Shown here in pieces: positions 57,900-64,000 of a stretch of DNA of 64,000 nt. A model generated the notes under the pieces. That model did no database searches. It worked only from the letters and a program-made list of their open reading frames with translations, and was not told where the DNA came from. The stretch covers positions 1 through 64,000 of the forward strand of contig UQDE01000002.1 of the NCBI GenBank assembly GCA_900539735.1. The letters run 5' to 3'. The position numbers were made by a program, and so were the translations under genes. This stretch comes from an uncultured Collinsella sp. (GTDB taxonomy: Bacteria; Actinomycetota; Coriobacteriia; Coriobacteriales; Coriobacteriaceae). Numbering within the stretch: the first letter of the stretch is position 1; each line of letters starts with the position of its first letter.

Positions 57900-58400
57900 A
57901 TGGATATCCAACTTAAGACGGGATGCTTTGATGACGCGGCGTTGGTGCGCCGCGTCGTTTTTATGGACGAGCAAGGCTACGAGAATGAGTTCGACGCTAT
58001 CGACGAGGATCCAAACTGCATTCATGTGACGCTCTATGTAGACGGCGAGCTTGCCGGTTGCTCGCGCGTGTTTCCCGAGGAACTGGAGCGCGCGGCAGAT
58101 GCAGAGGCTCCGGTTTCGCCGGCGTGCGACTTGGACGAAGGCGTTGCGGCGGGGGAGACCTATATTATGGGGCGCGTCGCCGTGCTGCCGGCTATGCGTC
58201 GTCGCGGACTGGCGAGTGCGATCGTCGAGGCCAGTGCTTCGTGTGCACGCGATGCCGGCGCTAAGCTTATTAAGCTGCATGCGCAGGAATACGTGTTGCC
58301 GCTCTATGCAAAGGCGGGCTACACGCAAATTGCCCCGGTAGATTACGAAGACGAGGGCCAGCCCCATGTCTGGATGGCCAAGCGCGTAGATGGCAGATAG
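57900..58400 (+). CDS. GNAT-family N-acetyltransferase
   Basis: A 166-residue acetyl-CoA-dependent transferase: FMDEQGYENEFDAIDEDPNCIHVTLY, ELAGCSRVF, and the acetyl-CoA loop MGRVAVLPAMRRRGLASAIVEA. The substrate is unknown; similarity is to the ElaA/YjcF-like group. GAAAGGG sets ATG 57900. It may be the last gene of the polysaccharide unit, 39 bases after the phosphatase. Confidence 0.85.
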   Translation: MDIQLKTGCFDDAALVRRVVFMDEQGYENEFDAIDEDPNCIHVTLYVDGELAGCSRVFPEELERAADAEAPVSPACDLDEGVAAGETYIMGRVAVLPAMRRRGLASAIVEASASCARDAGAKLIKLHAQEYVLPLYAKAGYTQIAPVDYEDEGQPHVWMAKRVDGR

Positions 58401-58464
58401 GGACGTTCCTTTTCTGCCGGCAGTTGGGGACGCTCCTTGGCAATTGGCGCATCGGAGCGCTTAG

Positions 58465-58490
58465 ACATACAGTTTTTCGATTCCGTATGT
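58465..58490. promoter_or_regulatory. Inverted repeat in the htpG upstream region
   Basis: ACATAC and GTATGT lie 14 bases apart, followed by TATATA and by TATAAA (58511-58516), a likely -10 region. It is not a CIRCE element. Nothing else is clear in the 58401-58602 gap. Confidence 0.3.
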
Positions 58491-58602
58491 ATATATGCGC
58501 GCTAATGGGTTATAAAATCTAAGTCTGAACATAGCAGGTCTGCGATTCGGCTCGGGCGACCGGGCCGTTTTTGCGGACGGGGGTAGCGCGAAAGGACTGC
58601 AC

Positions 58603-60627
58603 ATGCGTCAATTTAAGACCGAGAGCAAAAAACTGCTCGACCTCATGATCAACTCCATCTACACCAATAAGGAAATCTTCCTGCGCGAGCTTATCTCTAA
58701 CGCGAGCGACGCCGTCGACAAGCTCAACTTTAAGAGCCTGCAGGATCCGAGCGTCAAGATCGACCAGGGCGACCTGGCTATTCGCGTTTCCTTTGATAAA
58801 GACGCCCGCACCATTACCATCTCGGATAACGGCATTGGCATGACCGCCGAGGAGCTCGAGCGCAATCTGGGCACCATCGCCCATTCCGGCTCCGAGGAGT
58901 TTAAGACCGAGAACGCCGAGCAGCAGGGTTCGGATGTCGACATCATCGGCCAGTTTGGCGTGGGCTTCTACTCGGCTTTTATGGTCGCCAGCCATGTGAA
59001 GGTCGTCAGCCGCGCCTACGGCGAGGATGTCGCCCATGTGTGGGAATCCGACGGTCTTGAGGGCTACACCATCGAGGACGGCGAGCGTGCCGAGCACGGT
59101 ACCGATGTCATCCTGACGCTGCGCGAGAACGAGAAGCTCGATGCCGACGGCGAGGCCGAGACCTACGATCGCTTCCTGACCGAGTGGAGCCTCAAGAGCC
59201 TAATTCAGCAGTACAGTAACTATGTGCGTTACCCGATCCAGATGATGGTGTCCAAGAGCCGCCAGAAACCCAAGCCCGAGGACGCCGGCGACGATTACAA
59301 GCCCGAGTACGAGGACTACCAGGAGCTCGAGACCGTCAACTCCATGACGCCGATCTGGAAAAAGCGCAGCTCCGATGTCGAGCAGAAGGACTACGACGAG
59401 TTCTACAAGTCCACGTTCCACGACTTTGACGATCCTGCGCGCACCATCAGCTTCCATGCCGAGGGCACGCTCGAGTATGACGCCCTGCTGTTTGTGCCGG
59501 GCCGCGCGCCGTTCGATCTGTACAGCAAGGATTACGAGAAGGGTCTGGCGCTCTACAGCTCCAATGTCCTGATCATGGAGAAGTGCGACGACCTGCTGCC
59601 CGACTACTACAACTTTGTCCGCGGCGTCGTGGATTCCGCCGACGTGTCGCTCAACATCTCGCGTGAGACGCTGCAGCAGAACCGTCAGCTCAAGGCCATC
59701 GCCAAGCGTGTGGAAAAGAAGATCACCGCTGACCTTGAGGATATGCGTGACAACGACCGCGAGGCCTACGAGAAGTTCTTTGAGAACTTTGGCCGCGGCC
59801 TTAAGTACGGCATCTACTCGAGCTATGGCATGAAGGCCGATGAGCTCGCCGACCTGTTGCTGTTCTGGTCTGCCAAGGAACAGAAGATGATTACCCTGGC
59901 CGAGTATGCCAAGGGCATGCCTGAGGATCAGAAGGCCATCTACTACGCCGCCGGCGACTCGCGTGAGCGCTTGGCCAAGATGCCCGTGGTAAAGGGCGTG
60001 CTCGACCGCGGCTATGACGTGCTGCTGCTGACGCAGGATGTGGATGAGTTCACGTTCCAGGCTATGCGTGAGTACGTTGCCGCCGATATGCCCAAGATCT
60101 ACGAGGACGATGCTGCCCGCGAGGCTGCCGAGAAGGCTGTGGCCGACGGTGCCGAGCCCGAGGTCGAGGATCGTCATCTGGAGCTCAAGAACGTTGCGAC
60201 CGGTGATCTTGACCTGGCGACCGAGGACGAGAAGAAGGAGGCCGAGGACGCCACCAAGGAGAACGAGGACCTCTTTAGCGCTATGAAGGAGGCGCTCGGT
60301 GACAAGGTCGAGAAAGTTGCCGTCTCCGCGCGCCTGACCGATGCCCCCGCTTGCATCACCACCGAGGGCCCGCTTTCGCTCGAGATGGAGAAGGTGCTCC
60401 AGAAGGGACCCGAGGGCGCGCCCGACGGCATGCCCAAGAGCCAGCGCGTGCTCGAGCTCAACGCCAAGCACCCGGTTTTCGACAAGCTTGTCGCTGCCCA
60501 GAAGGCAGGCGACGCCGACAAGATCAAGCAGTACTCCGGCTTGCTCTACGATCAGGCCCTGCTGGTCGAGGGCATCCTCCCCGAGGACCCCGTTGCCTTC
60601 GCGGCGGCTGTTTGCAACTTGATGTAG
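58603..60627 (+). CDS. htpG: Hsp90-family chaperone HtpG
   Basis: ATP-dependent chaperone, 674 residues. The N-terminal ATPase domain has ELISNASDAVDKL, ISDNGIGMTAEEL, GQFGVGFYSAFM and GTDVILTL. The middle domain has FVRGVVDSADVSLNISRETLQQNRQLK, and a C-terminal dimerisation domain ends without MEEVD, as in bacteria. Length is at the long end of the usual 610-680. Its start follows GCGAAAGGAC. Confidence 0.95.
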   Translation: MRQFKTESKKLLDLMINSIYTNKEIFLRELISNASDAVDKLNFKSLQDPSVKIDQGDLAIRVSFDKDARTITISDNGIGMTAEELERNLGTIAHSGSEEFKTENAEQQGSDVDIIGQFGVGFYSAFMVASHVKVVSRAYGEDVAHVWESDGLEGYTIEDGERAEHGTDVILTLRENEKLDADGEAETYDRFLTEWSLKSLIQQYSNYVRYPIQMMVSKSRQKPKPEDAGDDYKPEYEDYQELETVNSMTPIWKKRSSDVEQKDYDEFYKSTFHDFDDPARTISFHAEGTLEYDALLFVPGRAPFDLYSKDYEKGLALYSSNVLIMEKCDDLLPDYYNFVRGVVDSADVSLNISRETLQQNRQLKAIAKRVEKKITADLEDMRDNDREAYEKFFENFGRGLKYGIYSSYGMKADELADLLLFWSAKEQKMITLAEYAKGMPEDQKAIYYAAGDSRERLAKMPVVKGVLDRGYDVLLLTQDVDEFTFQAMREYVAADMPKIYEDDAAREAAEKAVADGAEPEVEDRHLELKNVATGDLDLATEDEKKEAEDATKENEDLFSAMKEALGDKVEKVAVSARLTDAPACITTEGPLSLEMEKVLQKGPEGAPDGMPKSQRVLELNAKHPVFDKLVAAQKAGDADKIKQYSGLLYDQALLVEGILPEDPVAFAAAVCNLM

Positions 60628-60657
60628 TTCGGGGATACGGCACCGTAACTAGATTAG

Positions 60658-60727
60658 AACGAGAGTGGATAATCTCCCACTTTTGGCTCGAATGCGGGCT
60701 TGAAGTGGGAGATTTTCCACTCTCGTT
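60658..60727. repeat. 25-bp inverted repeat after htpG
   Basis: Arms 60658-60682 and 60703-60727 are complementary over 25 bases with one mismatch, around a 20-base loop. The arms contain GAGAGTGGA and TCTCCCACTT. A normal terminator lies just after, so this may be a dispersed palindromic repeat. Confidence 0.75.
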
Positions 60728-60735
60728 TCCTTTTG

Positions 60736-60770
60736 AATGATCCCTTCGTCCCCAAGGGATCATTTATTTG
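60736..60770 (+). terminator. htpG terminator
   Basis: AATGATCCCTT and AAGGGATCATT form an 11-bp perfect stem with a 7-base loop, followed by TATTTG. The rest of the gap to 60939 has a -10-like TATATT (60842-60847) and a small GTGCC/GGCAC hairpin. Confidence 0.75.
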
Positions 60771-60939
60771 TGCGGGTTGTGGTTTTGGGAGCTGCGGGAA
60801 TTTAAGATACTGTACAACTGTACGTTAAATCATCTTCGTAGTATATTGCTACCCGCAAAACTCAGCACCATTGTGCCGCGAGGCACTAAAGCGTCTACGT
60901 ACAATGGTTGTCGATAGTACGATTCGATTCAACGACAGG

Positions 60940-63729
60940 ATGGATGGTCCAAGCGTGAGTCTCGGCAGCAAACTATCCAACGCAAAGGTCTCCTTTGCGA
61001 TATTTAAGCGCGACATTAAGCGACTGCTTATGAACCCCGTCGCCCTGGTGGTTACCCTGGGCGTGTGCGTCATTCCCTCGCTGTATGCCTGGTACAACAT
61101 CGTTGCCAACTGGGATCCGTACGGAAATACCCAGGGCATTAAAATCGCCATCGCCAACAACGATCAGGGCACCCAGAACGACCTAGTGGGCGAGCTTAAC
61201 GCAGGCGATAAGGTGGTCGACCAGCTCAAGGAGAACGACCAGCTTGGCTGGACCTTCGTCGACTCGGCGGCAGATGCCAAAGAGGGCGTCGAAAGTGGCG
61301 AATACTATGCTGCCATCGTGATTCCCAAGAACTTCTCCGACAATCTCGTCTCGATGCTCGACGGCAATTACCATCAGCCCAAGCTCACCTATTACGTCAA
61401 CGAAAAAAAGAGCGCCATTGCGCCCAAGGTCACCGATACCGGTGCCAACACCATCGAGGAGCAGATCAACTCGGAGTTTGTCTCCACGGTGGGCGAGACC
61501 GTCGCGGGCATTGCCAAAGATGCTGGCATCGACCTTAAAGACAAGGCAACCCAGACCCAGGATTCGCTGGCGGGCTCGGTGTCCGAGGCGTCTGATACCC
61601 TGGGCGAAGTACGCGATTCCATCGGCGACATGAACACCGCCATCGACAAGACGAGCAACTCGATTGCTTCGGCCGATGCTGCGCTGGCGGGCCTGCAGGG
61701 GCAGGCGCCTTCGCTAACGCAGGCAATCGCACAGGGTAATGATCTGCTGGGCGAAGCTCGCACCACGGCTGGCAAGTCCATCACCTCGCTCTCCAAGGCA
61801 CTTTCGGAGGGCAGCATCGTGCTGAGTAAGACATCGGCTTCTGCGAACGCTGCGATTGGCAAACTCACCGGTACGGTTACGTCCACGACCACTCGAATCG
61901 ACAACTCGCTCGAATCCCTTCAAGCGACGATTGACCACAACAGCGCTGTCATCGAGCGCCTGCAGATTCTCGCTAACGATACGTCGACGGGATCGGAGGA
62001 CGCCGACGCGCTCATCGCATCGACCATCAATTCGCTTCGCGAGCAAAACCAGAAGTTGCAGAGCATCAAGGATGGCCTCTCTGCACAGTCGAGCGCCATG
62101 GCAAACGACGCTACGGCAATCTCAAGCGCGAGCAACGCACTCAACGCGGCAATTCAGACCGGTACGGCTAACCTCGGTCAGGCTCAGACCGATCTGGGAC
62201 AGAACGCACTGCCGAAGGCTTCGAGTGCGCTTGACTCCTTTGCCGCCGTTTCGGGCGATTTGACCGGCATTGTATCGGGTATGACCCCCACGATAGCGAG
62301 CGCGCGCGGCACGCTGGCGCAGCTCGACGCCACGCTCAAGCAGGCAAAGACCACGCTGTCTCAAACCGATGCCTCTCTTGCCAAGGTTCAGGACAAGCTC
62401 GCGACCGCCGCTAATGACATTGCGGCGCTGCAGACCTCTGAGTCTATGGGCGAGTTAGCCGACCTCATGGACGTCGACGTCAATGACGTGGCAGATTTCA
62501 TGGCATCTCCGGTTGAGCTGACGTCCAAGTCAATCTATCCGGTCAAGAGCTTTGGCTCGGGCATCGCGCCCTTCTACACCAATCTGGCGCTGTGGGTAGG
62601 CGGCTATGTGCTCATCGCTATCTACAAGCTCGAGGTCGACCGCGAGGGCATCGGTAGCTTTACGGCGCGTCAGGGCTACTTTGGCCGCTGGCTGCTGATG
62701 GTGATCCTGGGTGCGTTCCAGGCCATCATCGTTACGGTGGGCGATTTGGTGATTGGCGTGCAGTGCGTCAACCCGCTGCTCTTTGTGCTGGGCGGCATCG
62801 CTATCTCGTTCACCTACGTCAACATCATCTATGCGCTGTCCACCACGTTTAAGCATATCGGCAAGGCTATCGGTGTCATTCTCGTTATCGTGCAGATTCC
62901 GGGTTCGTCGGGCATGTATCCCATCGAGATGATGCCCGGCTTCTTCCGGTGGCTGCACCCGCTGCTGCCCTTCACCTATGGCATCAACCTGCTGCGCGAG
63001 ACCGTCGGTGGCATGTATTCGTTCAACTACCTGTTCAACCTGTGCATCCTGGGCGTGTTCCTTATCGTGGCGCTCTTTATCGGCCTGCAGCTGCGCCCGT
63101 TGCTGCTCAACCTCAACCTGCTCTTTGATAAGCAGCTTTCCACGACGGGCCTCATGATTTGCGAGTCCAACGACCTGCCGCGCCAGCGCTATTCGCTGCG
63201 CACGGCCATGCGCGTCATGCTCGATTCGGATTCGTACCGTCGCGAGCTGCTCGATCATGCCGTGGCGTTTGAGCATCGTTACCCGTACTACATCAAGGGC
63301 GGTTTTGCCGCCGTGGTAGGCGTGCAGGTTCTGCTCTTTGTGCTTTCGACGGTGCTCGATATCGACAATAACGGCAAGATCATCCTGCTCGTTATCTGGA
63401 TCATTTCGGTTATCGCCATCTGTGGCTGGCTCATCAACATCGAGTACATCCGTGCGAGCCTCAATACCCAGATGCGTATCTCGGCGCTTTCGGACGAGGA
63501 CCTTCGCCGCGAGATGCGCGAGCACACGGCTGCCATCCCTGCTGCCCGTCGCATGTTTGGTCTCAACGCCAGCGAGCGGGGCACCAAGGACAGCGAACAG
63601 CTCACGAGCCGTCTGCCGCATATCGGTGCGCATCGTAAGGTTCAAGATGTCGACGACGTTGACAACGTAAGCGGAAACGACGGGGACACCACCCCGCTTG
63701 GCAAGCACTCTAAAGGAGGTGAGGCATAA
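60940..63729 (+). CDS. YhgE/Pip-family membrane protein
   Basis: About 930 residues. An N-terminal helix (NPVALVVTLGVCVIPSLYAWYN) leads to the YhgE signature WDPYGNTQGIKIAIANNDQGT. Then comes a long outer domain with alanine/serine-rich coiled coil (about 170-520) and a C-terminal ABC-2-type bundle of about six helices. Relatives include phage infection protein and the ESX/type VII-associated YueB. The start is uncertain: ATG 60940 is used here; ATG 60904 or GTG 60955 are possible and none has a strong ribosome site. The C-terminus is polar. A second copy follows at once. Confidence 0.82.
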   Translation: MDGPSVSLGSKLSNAKVSFAIFKRDIKRLLMNPVALVVTLGVCVIPSLYAWYNIVANWDPYGNTQGIKIAIANNDQGTQNDLVGELNAGDKVVDQLKENDQLGWTFVDSAADAKEGVESGEYYAAIVIPKNFSDNLVSMLDGNYHQPKLTYYVNEKKSAIAPKVTDTGANTIEEQINSEFVSTVGETVAGIAKDAGIDLKDKATQTQDSLAGSVSEASDTLGEVRDSIGDMNTAIDKTSNSIASADAALAGLQGQAPSLTQAIAQGNDLLGEARTTAGKSITSLSKALSEGSIVLSKTSASANAAIGKLTGTVTSTTTRIDNSLESLQATIDHNSAVIERLQILANDTSTGSEDADALIASTINSLREQNQKLQSIKDGLSAQSSAMANDATAISSASNALNAAIQTGTANLGQAQTDLGQNALPKASSALDSFAAVSGDLTGIVSGMTPTIASARGTLAQLDATLKQAKTTLSQTDASLAKVQDKLATAANDIAALQTSESMGELADLMDVDVNDVADFMASPVELTSKSIYPVKSFGSGIAPFYTNLALWVGGYVLIAIYKLEVDREGIGSFTARQGYFGRWLLMVILGAFQAIIVTVGDLVIGVQCVNPLLFVLGGIAISFTYVNIIYALSTTFKHIGKAIGVILVIVQIPGSSGMYPIEMMPGFFRWLHPLLPFTYGINLLRETVGGMYSFNYLFNLCILGVFLIVALFIGLQLRPLLLNLNLLFDKQLSTTGLMICESNDLPRQRYSLRTAMRVMLDSDSYRRELLDHAVAFEHRYPYYIKGGFAAVVGVQVLLFVLSTVLDIDNNGKIILLVIWIISVIAICGWLINIEYIRASLNTQMRISALSDEDLRREMREHTAAIPAARRMFGLNASERGTKDSEQLTSRLPHIGAHRKVQDVDDVDNVSGNDGDTTPLGKHSKGGEA

Positions 63730-64000
63730 ATGAAAAACATCCTGCACCTGTTTAAGCGCGATGTCCAAAACGTGTCTCGCTCCGTGATCGGCTTGGTTGT
63801 TGTGATGGGCCTGATCATCGTGCCGTGCCTGTACGCGTGGTTTAACATCGCCGGAAGCTGGGATCCCTACGGCAATACCGGCAACCTTAAAATTGCCGTG
63901 GTCAACACTGACGAGGGCTACGAGAGCGATCTGATTCCCGTCGAGGTCAACGTGGGCGAAAACGTAACCGCCACCCTGCGCGGCAACGAGAACTTCGACT
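63730..64000 (+). CDS. Second YhgE/Pip-family protein, cut by the window end
   Basis: Only the first 90 codons are present. The protein starts MKNILHLFKRDVQNVSRS, with a helix (VIGLVVVMGLIIVPCLYAWFN) and WDPYGNTGNLKIAVVNTDEG, the same signature as the gene before it. AAAGGAGG lies at the end of the previous gene, whose stop abuts this ATG. The pair is a tandem operon and the products may form a heteromer. Confidence 0.85.
   Translation, partial: MKNILHLFKRDVQNVSRSVIGLVVVMGLIIVPCLYAWFNIAGSWDPYGNTGNLKIAVVNTDEGYESDLIPVEVNVGENVTATLRGNENFD

Noticed and set aside
58401..58602. CIRCE/HrcA site before htpG
   Set aside because: No TTAGCACTC-N9-GAGTGCTAA match; only an ACATAC/GTATGT repeat is present.

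Overview
The window is GC-rich chromosomal DNA. Gene content and order (T-box pheST, CbiMQO, a Tad pilus locus, metG-rsmA-tatD, a CpsC/CpsD/CpsB trio, tandem YhgE genes) and the codon bias point to a gut actinobacterium of the Coriobacteriia, most likely Collinsella. This taxonomic call is inference from protein character, not a database match. Most genes read on the plus strand; the clear minus-strand genes are a metallocarboxypeptidase, pyruvate kinase, a 57-residue membrane protein and a D,D-carboxypeptidase.

Layout. 1-5 kb: EAMA exporter, a DUF4012 membrane protein and GlmM. 5-11 kb: M32 carboxypeptidase (minus), then a T-box leader and pheS-pheT. 11-15 kb: cobalt/nickel ECF transporter cbiM-cbiQ-cbiO and a zinc-dependent PLC-like protein. 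15-21 kb: pyruvate kinase (minus), a P2A calcium-type ATPase behind an unusual structured leader, and RsgA. 21-31 kb: a compact, overlapping Tad/Flp pilus operon (CpaB, CpaE, CpaF, TadB, TadC, Flp, TadE/TadG-like proteins) ending in a DUF192 gene, then a small putative toxin-antitoxin pair. 31.5-42 kb: housekeeping genes for translation and quality control (tRNA-Phe, a GH5 protein, rsmI, metG, rsmA, tatD, tRNA-Leu, an SPFH protein, rlmH, proC, serS).

42-49 kb is an accessory stretch: a small orphan gene behind an SOS-box-like site, three identical tRNA-Arg(ACG) genes, a large TPR protein of unknown function, an AAA ATPase preceded by 19-bp direct repeats, tRNA-Ser and a TM2-domain protein. 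49-55.6 kb: a D,D-carboxypeptidase divergent from a VanRS-like two-component system, then pstB and a PhoBR-like system. 55.8-58.4 kb: a polysaccharide chain-length/tyrosine kinase/phosphatase module and an acetyltransferase. 58.6-64 kb: HtpG and two YhgE/Pip-family membrane proteins, the second cut by the window edge.

The most unusual signals are not protein-coding. (1) A ~190-bp unit sits at the 3' ends of tRNA-Leu and tRNA-Arg. It carries a ~97-bp GC-rich palindromic core, about 92% identical between the two loci by my alignment, flanked by direct repeats of each tRNA's own 3' end and terminator, and by an inverted copy of that tRNA's own T-arm. (2) The leader of the P-type ATPase can form two hairpins whose loops are complementary over seven bases, the second reaching into the ribosome binding site. 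Both look like candidates for undescribed elements. Others are the phased repeats before the AAA ATPase and a GH5 protein that appears to lack its catalytic acid/base.
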